This document shows, piece by piece, positions 16,257 to 23,554 of a stretch of 64,000 nt of DNA. Position 1 is the stretch's first letter; the number at the start of each line of letters is the position of its first letter. Source of the stretch: a bacterium (GTDB lineage Bacteria; Myxococcota_A; UBA9160; UBA4427); assembly GCA_024742285.1 (NCBI GenBank), contig JANSYR010000007.1:62001-126000 (forward strand). Direction: 5' to 3'. The translations under genes and the position numbers were made by a program. The notes below the pieces were generated by a model. That model was given only the letters and a program-made list of their open reading frames with translations. It did no database searches and was not told the DNA's origin.

Positions 16257-16316
16257 GGCCCGTTCTCCCGGAGACGGGCCCCGAAACTAGCGCACGCCCC
16301 GGGACTCGAGGTCCCG
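16257..16316 (-). promoter_or_regulatory. Two hairpins between the pilin and chaperone genes
   Basis: Within the 117-nt spacer on the minus strand, CGGGAC-TCGAG-GTCCCG (16300-16316) is followed by a longer imperfect hairpin whose 6-bp outer arms are 16257-16262 and 16275-16280, extended by a TCTC/GAGA inner stem. There is no T-run. In chaperone-usher operons such intercistronic structures commonly stabilise the upstream pilin message or attenuate downstream genes. Confidence 0.5.
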
Positions 16317-16348
16317 AGGCGCGCGCGTCATCCAAGCGAGCGATCGGC

Positions 16349-16888
16349 TCACTGCGGCGTGATGAGCACCGTCAGCGTGTCGCCGTACGAACCCTCGGGC
16401 GCACCGTTCATCTGGCCGTTGGTGATGTTCACCTGGACCGTGGCCGGCGTCGCACCACCGCAGTTCGTCGAGACCGCATCGCCGGTCAGGCCCGCGAGCG
16501 GCGTGCCGTTCGCCGCCGCCGTGAGGCCACCGACACCATCGTTCCACTGCACCGAGTAGTCGATGAAGTTCGTGCCGTCCGTCAGACGGAACGTCGTGCC
16601 CGCTCCGTTCGCGCTGGTCGCGGTCATCTGGTAGGAGCCCGTGCTCGTGTAGACACAAGCGGGGGACGAGCCGACCGGCGGTGCATCGCCGGCGGTCCAG
16701 GGCGCGAGGACGATGTCCTGCAGGCCGGTGATCTGGGCGGTGTCGCCCTTGATGATCGAGATGTCGGTCGTACCGGTCGAGGTGAGGCCGAGCGTACCAT
16801 CGGTCGCCGCCTGAGCCGTCGTGCTGAGCAGAAGGGCACCAAGGCCGACGAGACCGATCAACCACTGCCGAGAGAAAGTGCGTGCCAT
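16349..16888 (-). CDS. Major pilin-like secreted protein (spore-coat-U/SCPU-like)
   Basis: 179 residues from ATG 16888. Signal peptide WLIGLVGLGALLLSTTAQAA, then a Ser/Thr/Gly-rich beta-sandwich domain with alternating hydrophobic strands, two Cys (in SSPACVYTS and STNCGGATP) able to form a disulfide, and the C-terminal strand EGSYGDTLTVLITPQ, typical of SCPU-type pilins. GGAG lies 14 nt upstream of 16888 and an ATG at 16906 is an alternative start. It is first in a minus-strand pair with the chaperone. No separate tip adhesin is in view. Confidence 0.72.
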   Translation of the reverse strand: MARTFSRQWLIGLVGLGALLLSTTAQAATDGTLGLTSTGTTDISIIKGDTAQITGLQDIVLAPWTAGDAPPVGSSPACVYTSTGSYQMTATSANGAGTTFRLTDGTNFIDYSVQWNDGVGGLTAAANGTPLAGLTGDAVSTNCGGATPATVQVNITNGQMNGAPEGSYGDTLTVLITPQ

Positions 16889-17246
16889 GACGTCTTCGTT
16901 CTCCATTGCTTTTCAGTTCGTTGTTCGTTCCAGTCGAAGGCCCGGCGTCCCGGGCACTCAAGACTTCGTCTCGGGACAGAGGGATCTAAAGGCTTTTCCC
17001 CACGAGCCCCGGCCGCGCTCGTTCGGTGATCGGCAGCACGTCGCGGGAGTCGTCGGACTCGCTTCGTCTTTTTCAAGATCGATCGATTTCGGCCTTCTCG
17101 ACCGGGCTCTGTCGTGGTTCCGGATCTTTCCGCCGCGAACGGAATCGACGCTTCGAGGACCTCGAATGGCAGCCCGGTTCGGCTGATCTAAGCTCGGGCG
17201 CCGCCCGCTCCGGGCGTTCGCTCCCCACCTTCGAAGGCGCCTCCTC
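16889..17246. other. Divergent intergenic region between the pilin and tupA (358 nt)
   Basis: No gene recognised. It contains a perfect 6-bp-arm hairpin GCCCGG-CGTC-CCGGGC (16940-16955) in the pilin leader region and a possible -10 box TAAGCT (17189-17194) for tupA on the plus strand. No riboswitch fold was recognised. Confidence 0.5.
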
Positions 17247-18092
17247 GTGATCTCCCGACGCTCTCTCCTCTCCCTTCTCCTGGTCGCCGCGGCGGCGCTC
17301 GCGCCCGCTGCGAGCTTCGCGAGCGAGCGATCGTTGATCCTCGCCACGACGACGAGCGTCCGGGACTCCGGCTTGCTCGATGCTCTCCTCCCCGCGTTCA
17401 CCGAACGGACCGGGATCGAGGTCCGCGTGATCGCGGTCGGCACCGGCGCCGCGCTCCGCATGGGTCGCGAGGGGAACGCCGACCTGCTGCTCACACACGC
17501 TCCGGCGGCGGAGCAGGTCCTCGTCGACGACGGCGTGGTCACCCGTCGCACGCCCTTCATGGAGAACTTCTTCGTGATCGCCGGCCCCGCCGACGATCCG
17601 GCCGGGATCGCGGCGGCGACCTCACCGGAAGACGCCGTCGCGAAGATCGCAGCGGCAGGCGCGGGCTGGGTCAGCCGGTCCGACGACTCGGGAACGCACA
17701 AGCGGGAGAAGGCCCTCTTCCGGGCCGCCGGTCTCGACCCGGAGGCCAACCGCGAGGGCCTCGTCCGGACCGGAAGCGGCATGGGCCTCTCGCTCCAGGT
17801 CGCGGGACAACGGAGGACCTACATCCTGAGCGACATCGGGACCTTCCTCGCCTTCCAGTCCCGTGTCGACCTGGTGGCGCTCTCGAAGCCGGGCCCGTCG
17901 CTCCGGAACACCTACTCGGTGCTCCAGCTGGACGGCGCGCGCTTCGAACGCCCGCTCCACACCGACGAAGCGGAGGCGCTCGAGGCCTACCTGCTCGACC
18001 CGCAGGTCCAGCAGTCGATCGGCAACTTCGGCACCCTGAAATACGGACGCGCCCTCTTCACTCCGCTCCACGCTCCCGCGGACGGAAGCTAG
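17247..18092 (+). CDS. tupA: Tungstate ABC transporter, substrate-binding protein TupA
   Basis: 281 residues with signal peptide (LLSLLLVAAAALAPAASFA). The mature protein opens with ILATTTSVRDSGLLDALLP, where TTTS-type residues bind the oxyanion, continues with GTGAALRMGREGNADLLLTH, and has the anion-pocket motif SRSDDSGTHKREKALF. These are hallmarks of TupA, which prefers tungstate over molybdate. GTG start with GAAGG about 10 nt upstream. First gene of tupABC; tungstate supply implies a tungsto- or molybdoenzyme elsewhere in the genome. Confidence 0.9.
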   Translation: MISRRSLLSLLLVAAAALAPAASFASERSLILATTTSVRDSGLLDALLPAFTERTGIEVRVIAVGTGAALRMGREGNADLLLTHAPAAEQVLVDDGVVTRRTPFMENFFVIAGPADDPAGIAAATSPEDAVAKIAAAGAGWVSRSDDSGTHKREKALFRAAGLDPEANREGLVRTGSGMGLSLQVAGQRRTYILSDIGTFLAFQSRVDLVALSKPGPSLRNTYSVLQLDGARFERPLHTDEAEALEAYLLDPQVQQSIGNFGTLKYGRALFTPLHAPADGS

Positions 18093-18101
18093 GCGAATCG
18101 C

Positions 18102-18764
18102 GTGGGCGCCGAGTGGCAGGCAGGACCCGTCGCGGAGATCACCCTCCGTACGCTCTGTGTCTGCGGCGCAGCACTCGTCCTGGCGCTCTCGGTCGGCGTC
18201 CCCATCGGCATCGTCCTCGGTACGCGGCGCTTCGTCTCGCGCGCGCTCGTGATCTCCTCCGTCAATGCGGGCATGGGCGCACCGCCGGTCGTCGTCGGCC
18301 TGATCGGCGCCATTCTGCTCGCGCGGAGCGGCCCCTTCGGCGACTGGAACCTCCTCTACACGCCATGGGCGATGATCGTGACCTCGACCGCGATCGCCCT
18401 TCCCCTCGTGATCGGATTGACCCTCGCCGCGGTCGGCTCCCTCGACGAAGAGTGGGACCTGCAGGTCCGCACCCTCGGCCTCTCGCGTCTCTGGCGGATC
18501 TGGCTCCTCGTGCGCGAGATCCGGATGGGCCTGCTCGCCGCGGTGATCGCGGCGCTCGGCGGCATCCTCTCCGAGGTCGGTGCGGTCAACATGGTCGGCG
18601 GCAACATCGAGGGCGAGACCCGCGTCCTCACGACCGCGATCATGATGCACACCAGCATGGGCGAGTTCGAGATCGCCCTCGACCTGGCAGCCGTCCTCGT
18701 CGGCCTCATGCTCGCGATCGCGCTCGTGTTGACCTGGCTGCAGCTCTCGGGGCGTGCGCGATGA
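18102..18764 (+). CDS. tupB: Tungstate ABC transporter permease TupB
   Basis: 220 residues, about five membrane helices. The ABC-permease EAA loop is visible in VRTLGLSRLWRIWLLVREIR, and AALGGILSEVGAVNMVGGNI is typical of TupB/WtpB-type permeases. GTG start 9 nt after the tupA stop. Its TGA overlaps the tupC ATG (ATGA, 18761-18764), so the two are translationally coupled. Confidence 0.9.
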   Translation: MGAEWQAGPVAEITLRTLCVCGAALVLALSVGVPIGIVLGTRRFVSRALVISSVNAGMGAPPVVVGLIGAILLARSGPFGDWNLLYTPWAMIVTSTAIALPLVIGLTLAAVGSLDEEWDLQVRTLGLSRLWRIWLLVREIRMGLLAAVIAALGGILSEVGAVNMVGGNIEGETRVLTTAIMMHTSMGEFEIALDLAAVLVGLMLAIALVLTWLQLSGRAR

Positions 18765-19813
18765 GCGTCGCTCTCTCCGCACGATCGCTCGTCTGCGTGC
18801 GCGGACGCGGCCAGGGTCGCTTCGAGCTCCGCGTCGACGCCCTCGACCTGAACGCGGGCGAGGTTCTCGTCCTCCTGGGACCCAACGGCGCGGGCAAGAG
18901 CACGCTCTTGCGCGCCCTCGCCGGCCTCGACCGAAGCGTGCGCCCCGGCTCGGTCGCCGGCAGCGACGGCCCCGTCACCCTCGTCTTCCAGCGACCGACG
19001 GCGCTCTCGGGCACCGTCGCCGGAAACGTGCGCGCCACGCTCCTCGGCAAGGGTGTCCCCGAGCCGGCGCGCAGCGAGCGCATCCGTCGCGCGCTCCTCC
19101 GCTTCGACATCGAGCCCCTCGCCGACCACGATGCGCGCACCCTGTCCGGCGGCGAGCTCCGTCGCCTGGCCCTCGCCCGTGCCTTCGTGCTCGAGCCCGC
19201 GGTCCTGCTCCTCGACGAACCCTTCGACGATCTCGATGCCGAAGGGCAGCGCCTGCTCTCCCTCGATCTCCAGCAGGCCATCGCCGAGACGGGCGTGGCC
19301 GTCGCGATGGTCACCCACGATCTGCGGCGCGCGCTGCTCCTGGCCGATCGCATCGCCGTCCTCGCAGAGGGACGCCTGGCCCAACACGGCGAGCGCGACG
19401 ACGTGCTCCTCCATCCGGACACGCAGGAGATCGCGCAGATCGTCGGGATGATCAACATCGCCGAGGGGCGCGTCGTGCGGCACGAGGACGCGGTCGCATG
19501 GGTCGAGATCGAGCCGGGATTCGAGATCCCGACCACGTCACCGCTCGCGCCGGGGGACGCCGCGTGGGTGGGCATCCGGCCGGAGCACCTGAAGCTCGAC
19601 GTCGGGCGGGGCGACGGCCAGCCGATCGGCAAGGCCGAGGTCGAGAGCCTCGTGTCGGACGGACTCGCGAGCGTCGCGACGCTTCGCGTACGCGACCGGC
19701 GCTTCACGACCCATCTCCTTTCCGGTCGCGGGCTCGCCCGGCGACTCCGCGCGGGCGATCGCGTTTCGCTCGCAGTGCACCCCGACCAGGTCCACGCCCG
19801 CCCCCTCCCCTGA
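18761..19813 (+). CDS. tupC: Tungstate ABC transporter ATPase TupC with C-terminal regulatory domain
   Basis: 350 residues. ATPase domain about 1-235: Walker A GPNGAGKST, Q-loop VFQRPTALSG, signature LSGGELRRLALARA, Walker B VLLLDEPFDDLDAE, switch VTHD. Residues about 240-350 form an extra domain (WVGIRPEHLKLDVG, LAVHPDQVHARPLP) like the TOBE/MOP regulatory domains of CysA and ModC, which many TupC proteins lack. This may give substrate feedback inhibition by tungstate or molybdate. It overlaps tupB by 4 nt. Confidence 0.88.
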   Translation: MSVALSARSLVCVRGRGQGRFELRVDALDLNAGEVLVLLGPNGAGKSTLLRALAGLDRSVRPGSVAGSDGPVTLVFQRPTALSGTVAGNVRATLLGKGVPEPARSERIRRALLRFDIEPLADHDARTLSGGELRRLALARAFVLEPAVLLLDEPFDDLDAEGQRLLSLDLQQAIAETGVAVAMVTHDLRRALLLADRIAVLAEGRLAQHGERDDVLLHPDTQEIAQIVGMINIAEGRVVRHEDAVAWVEIEPGFEIPTTSPLAPGDAAWVGIRPEHLKLDVGRGDGQPIGKAEVESLVSDGLASVATLRVRDRRFTTHLLSGRGLARRLRAGDRVSLAVHPDQVHARPLP

Positions 19814-20087
19814 ATACCCGCCGGTACGCGCTCGCCCGGTCGATTCCCGGGTCGACCTGCCGCACCTCCGCTCGGAGCGGAGCGCACGTCGCGTCGGCGT
19901 GACGAAGTGCCGCGTGGTTGCGTCTCCCGATGCACGGCGCCGGCAACTCGCACGCAGGCGCCCCCACCCCGGGCCTTTTCGCTCATGGGGTTCGAACGCG
20001 TTCCCGATCTCTCGGATGCACGGCCACGCGAACCGTCCAGCGACGGCAGCTCCGGGTCGTCGCGACGTGTCCTGCACGAGGGAAGCC

Positions 20088-20465
20088 ATGGCGATCGCAC
20101 CGATGAACGACACCCCCGAATCTCCCGAACAGCGGCTCCAGCGTCGTCGTATCCGCCGCTGGAAGCGCCGTGCGCGCATCGCCGGTCCCTTCCTGGGCCT
20201 GCCGCTGCTCGTCGGAACCCTCGCGCTCTCGGTCGACCTGATCACCTACTCGCCGGCGCCCGCTCGCGAGAAGCTCACGGATCGCCCGCTGCCGACGATC
20301 GAGCAGCAGAAGCCGTCCGTCCGCGTCCCGAGCTCCGCCACGGTCATGTCGGACGCCGCGCCGGTGGTCACGCCCCAGGTGCCGGCCGGCAAGCTCGACC
20401 TCGACCTCGGACTCGAGACCGACGCCGCCGCTGCGGCACCGGCGCCGCCCTACGCAATCCGCTGA
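20088..20465 (+). CDS. Single-pass membrane protein of unknown function
   Basis: 125 residues. A very basic cytoplasmic segment (RLQRRRIRRWKRRARIAG) leads into one hydrophobic helix (PFLGLPLLVGTLALSVDLIT) and an Ala/Pro-rich periplasmic tail. GAGGGAAG lies just upstream of the ATG at 20088; longer in-frame starts lack a binding site. I recognise no family. It sits 274 nt after tupC and 44 nt before the convergent ParB-like gene. Confidence 0.6.
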   Translation: MAIAPMNDTPESPEQRLQRRRIRRWKRRARIAGPFLGLPLLVGTLALSVDLITYSPAPAREKLTDRPLPTIEQQKPSVRVPSSATVMSDAAPVVTPQVPAGKLDLDLGLETDAAAAAPAPPYAIR

Positions 20466-20509
20466 GTCGCAGAGCGCGCCGCCGCTTCACCGGGTCGCGC
20501 CGCTCCGAT

Positions 20510-21559
20510 TCAGTCTTCCGAAGAGGCGACCGCGGCCACCAGCGCCAGGTCGCCCTGTTTGACGCTGCCGACGTCGAACTTCTTCGCAGCCGCGGCCATG
20601 CGCGTGAGCGCCGCCGCGATCGGCATCGCCGGCTTCGTCTCGCCCTTCTTGGCCCGATGAAAGCGGACCGGGTTGATGCGCGCGACGACGTAGGTCCGCA
20701 GATAGGGGCTCTTGAAGCCGCGCTCCTGCAGACCCGAGATGATCCGCCCGACCTCCCCGTTGATCTCCTCGAGCCGCGACGCGTACCCCTCGCGCTCGGC
20801 GAGGCTCTTCCCGAGCGTCTTCGTGGAGAAACGGTCGACCTTCTTCAGGAAGGGATTGAAGGCCGCGCCGGCGAAGCGCCCGTGACGTTCGTAGACGATG
20901 CCCAGGGTGAGGAGCTCCGCCGCTTCGAATTCGTTGGCGAAGTCGGTTTCCTTCGCCCGAGGGCGCGCCTCCGCGAGCGCCCGCGCCATACGGATCACCT
21001 CGAGGCTGCGGTCCTTCAGGTTGTGCGCCTTCTCCGTGTTGAGCGCGAGAATCTTGAACGAGAGCTCCTCGTCGGGTGAGATCAACGCCGTGATCTGCTT
21101 CAGACCGAGCACCTTCGCCGCGGCGAGTCGATGGCGGCCGTTCGGCGTCCAGAATCCGCCCTGCGCGCCGCGCACGACGATCAGCGGATCGAGGAAGGAG
21201 CCGCTCTCCTCGATCTTCGTCGCCAACCGTTTCACGTGGGTCGGCGAGAGATCGCGCTGGAAGGGCGTCGGCTCCACCGCCTTGAGCGGGAGGCTCGCCA
21301 GCAGGATCGGGCGCCCGGAGAAGGGCTCGCGATAGGCGCTGACCGGATGGCCGCCGGCGTCGCGCACCTCGTTCGCGAGGGCCGCGACCTCCGGCGCGTC
21401 GAGGGCGAGGGCGACCTCGCCCGCTTCGAGTCCGCGTTTCGCCTTGCTCGGCGCGAGGCTCTTCGCGGCGGACTTCTTGCGCGCCCCCTTCTTGCGGGCA
21501 GCCTTCTTCTTCGCGGCTTTCTTCGCCGCCTTCTTCGCAGACTTCTTGACCGGCGCCAT
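20510..21559 (-). CDS. ParB-like domain protein with histone-H1-like N-terminal tail
   Basis: 349 residues. Residues 1-43 are almost entirely Lys, Ala and Arg (AKKAAKKAAKKKAARKKGAR), like histone H1 tails and bacterial H1-like proteins. Residues about 85-160 are a ParB/sulfiredoxin-type N-terminal domain with the motif TPNGRHRLAAAKVLG (GRHR at 141-144, where ParB has GERR/GxxR). The rest (165-349) is helical, without a clear ParB helix-turn-helix. A DNA-associated CTP- or ATP-binding switch is possible but inferred. There is no Shine-Dalgarno; TAGACT (21566-21571) sits exactly 6 nt before the ATG, and a 38-nt palindrome covers the upstream promoter. Confidence 0.82.
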   Translation of the reverse strand: MAPVKKSAKKAAKKAAKKKAARKKGARKKSAAKSLAPSKAKRGLEAGEVALALDAPEVAALANEVRDAGGHPVSAYREPFSGRPILLASLPLKAVEPTPFQRDLSPTHVKRLATKIEESGSFLDPLIVVRGAQGGFWTPNGRHRLAAAKVLGLKQITALISPDEELSFKILALNTEKAHNLKDRSLEVIRMARALAEARPRAKETDFANEFEAAELLTLGIVYERHGRFAGAAFNPFLKKVDRFSTKTLGKSLAEREGYASRLEEINGEVGRIISGLQERGFKSPYLRTYVVARINPVRFHRAKKGETKPAMPIAAALTRMAAAAKKFDVGSVKQGDLALVAAVASSED

Positions 21560-21565
21560 GGCGCG

Positions 21566-21571
21566 AGTCTA
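21566..21571 (-). promoter_or_regulatory. -10-like box of the ParB-like gene (leaderless)
   Basis: TAGACT on the minus strand, 6 nt before the ATG at 21559, puts the expected transcription start at or next to the start codon. No ribosome binding site lies between. Confidence 0.5.
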
Positions 21572-21572
21572 G

Positions 21573-21610
21573 CCCGCGGCGGATCGGGGGTCGCCCCGAT
21601 CCGCCGCGGG
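21573..21610. promoter_or_regulatory. Perfect 17-bp-arm palindrome between the OM-protein and ParB-like genes
   Basis: Arms 21573-21589 (CCCGCGGCGGATCGGGG) and 21594-21610 are exact reverse complements around GTCG. It begins 4 nt after the stop of the outer-membrane protein gene (21615) and ends 1 nt before the TAGACT box of the ParB-like gene, so it covers that gene's -35 region. It could be a terminator hairpin (no T-run follows), an operator, or both. Confidence 0.7.
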
Positions 21611-21614
21611 GATC

Positions 21615-22676
21615 TCAGTGAATGGCGTACTGGACGCCGACCGTGGCCACGAAATCGGTCTCGAGACCCGGCCCGTCGAGATACTGGTAGGCGGGCACGC
21701 CCGCCTCGACGGCGAACCGGAGGCCCGAGAGTGGTCCTTCCGGCACGATCAGGTTCACTCCGGCCAGGAAGTCGAGGCGCTGGAACGCGCGTCGCCCCGG
21801 ATCCTTGGTCGGGATCGTCGGCATCGGCCCGACCGCCTGAGCGCTGCCTCGGAAGTTGAGCGAGTGCTGCCACTCGGCGCGCAGGCTCGTCGAGATCCAG
21901 CGATTCCAGTCGTAGGCCCCCCACGCCGTCAGGGCATACTCGTTGCCCTGTCGATACTCGCCGTGGTTCTCGTTCAAGCGGATCTCGCCCCGCCCCTGCG
22001 CACCCCACGCGATCTGCCCGTCGCGCCCCGTATAGGTCAGGCCGGGCAGGAAGTCGTAGGTGCCCGAGCCGATCTGCATCGGGAAGGGAAGACGCACGCG
22101 CGCCCCCATCATCGCCGGCGTCCGATCCTCTTCGGTGATCGAGCCCGACGGGAACGAGAACATCACGTTCGCAATCAGCTTGTGGCCCGCCGCGTGGGCG
22201 CCACCGTTCGCGTGCGCGCCCCCGCTCGACCAGAGGTCGATCAGGCCCCCGGCGCGGACGTCACCGACGCCCTCGGTCCGCGTCGTGAAGCGCACGCCCG
22301 TGCCGGTACGATGCTCCATCTCCATCTCGATGTACGGGACCATCACCATCAGGGTCAGACGGTCGACCGGCGCGTACATCGCGCCGAACATGTGCATGTC
22401 CATGTCCATGCTCGTCGGCGTGACCATGAAGTCATCGAGGACCTTGTCGCCGGAGATGCGCTCGTCCTCGTCGCGCAGTCCGTCCATGCCCATGCGCATG
22501 TAGCGATAGGAGAACATGAACTCTCCCTTCGCGTGGGTGTGGTCGCCCATCACGCCGATCGGCGCGTGACCCGACGGGCTGCTGCCCGCCGAGGCCGGTG
22601 ACGCCGCGATCGCCGCCAGGCAGACGAGCGCGGATGCGGAGCGGCGCAGGCCGCTCCATCGAATCTTCGAATCCAT
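21615..22676 (-). CDS. Met/His-rich outer-membrane protein, putative metal-locus transporter-like barrel
   Basis: 353 residues. Signal peptide (SALVCLAAIAASPASA), then APIGVMGDHTHAKGEFMFSY and an unusually Met-rich stretch (MRMGMDGLRDEDER, SMDMDMHMFGAMYAP). Alternating aromatic/hydrophobic strands to the end (DFVATVGVQYAIH) suggest an outer-membrane beta-barrel of the phenol_MetA_deg/transporter-like group. The Met and His enrichment and the His-rich partner gene suggest copper or another soft metal, by inference. AGGA lies 8 nt upstream of ATG 22676. Confidence 0.75.
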   Translation of the reverse strand: MDSKIRWSGLRRSASALVCLAAIAASPASAGSSPSGHAPIGVMGDHTHAKGEFMFSYRYMRMGMDGLRDEDERISGDKVLDDFMVTPTSMDMDMHMFGAMYAPVDRLTLMVMVPYIEMEMEHRTGTGVRFTTRTEGVGDVRAGGLIDLWSSGGAHANGGAHAAGHKLIANVMFSFPSGSITEEDRTPAMMGARVRLPFPMQIGSGTYDFLPGLTYTGRDGQIAWGAQGRGEIRLNENHGEYRQGNEYALTAWGAYDWNRWISTSLRAEWQHSLNFRGSAQAVGPMPTIPTKDPGRRAFQRLDFLAGVNLIVPEGPLSGLRFAVEAGVPAYQYLDGPGLETDFVATVGVQYAIH

Positions 22677-22817
22677 CTTGATTTCCTGGTCCGCGCGCAC
22701 ACGCACGCGGACGCAAACGCAGTCGACGACTCGGGTCGACGACTGCGGCGTTCGTGGAATCGCGCCCGGTGCCCCCAGCGTGGAGGGCGGGCGCGACGAC
22801 TCGGACGAACGGCGGCG

Positions 22818-23399
22818 CTAGATGGGGATCGGGTCGTCGACGACGAAGGGCGCCGGGAGGCGCAGGTCGATCGGCGAGCGGCCGTCGATCACGACTTCGG
22901 CCGGCAGCGCGGCCACGTGGACCGCGGGAATCGTCACCCCGAGTCGCGCGAGCGTGCCCCCGACGAGGCCACGGGTCTCGCTGCAGCCGCATGGACAGGT
23001 AGGAACCAGGACCGCTTCCGGATGACAGGGCGGGGCCACGGGCCTGGCGGTCGGTACGGGATCCATCCCGGCATGCTCCGCGTGGTCGCCATGACCCGAC
23101 ATCGCGTGGACATCGTGGTCGCCATGACCCGACATCCCGTGGACATCGTGATCGCCGTGACCCGACATCGCGTGGGCATCGTGATCGCCGTGACCCGACT
23201 TCGGTCGAGCATGATGGTCGCCATGAACGGACATGGCGTGCGGGCCGTGCGGCGAGCCGTCCACCCCGGCCGCGAGGCGCGCGGCCTCGAGCAGCCCGGC
23301 GTCGACCGGCCGTTCGCAGTCGACGAAGGCCGCGGCGACGTAGCTCGTCAGAACGAGAACGGAGACCAGCACGGTCGTGTGGGGGGCGTGGCGACGCAC
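22818..23399 (-). CDS. His-rich exported protein, putative metal-binding partner
   Basis: 193 residues from GTG 23399, which yields a signal-anchor start (HTTVLVSVLVLTSYVAAAF). A longer reading from ATG 23564 lacks a leader. The centre is tandem SGHGDHDxHxM units coded by a 33-bp DNA repeat (23082-23213); after it comes VPTCPCGCSETRG, a Cys cluster. His, Asp, Met and Cys composition indicates metal binding in the periplasm. It lies 141 nt upstream of the Met-rich barrel gene on the same strand. No family recognised; start uncertain. Confidence 0.65.
   Translation of the reverse strand: MRRHAPHTTVLVSVLVLTSYVAAAFVDCERPVDAGLLEAARLAAGVDGSPHGPHAMSVHGDHHARPKSGHGDHDAHAMSGHGDHDVHGMSGHGDHDVHAMSGHGDHAEHAGMDPVPTARPVAPPCHPEAVLVPTCPCGCSETRGLVGGTLARLGVTIPAVHVAALPAEVVIDGRSPIDLRLPAPFVVDDPIPI
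23082..23213. repeat. 33-bp tandem repeat coding the His-rich segment
   Basis: Units begin at 23082, 23115, 23148 and 23181. The first three are near-identical over 33 bp and the fourth is degenerate. The unit begins GTGGTCGCCATGACCCGACA on the plus strand. The 33-bp length preserves the frame, so copy changes would alter only the number of 11-residue His/Asp/Met units. Confidence 0.8.
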
Positions 23400-23554
23400 G
23401 GCGCGACGATACCGACTCGCCCGCTCGCGAGCGACCGGACGGCACGACACGAATGGCTGCACCGCCCGCGATGCGCCGAAGCGCGTATGGACGCCCGCCG
23501 GGCCGAGGGCTACACCCGGGCGCGAGCTCGCGACCGAGCCAGGAGGACCCCGCG

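Noticed and set aside
16889-17246. Molybdenum/tungsten cofactor riboswitch before tupA
   Set aside because: No arrangement of conserved stems resembling the Moco motif could be recognised by eye; a covariance search would be needed.
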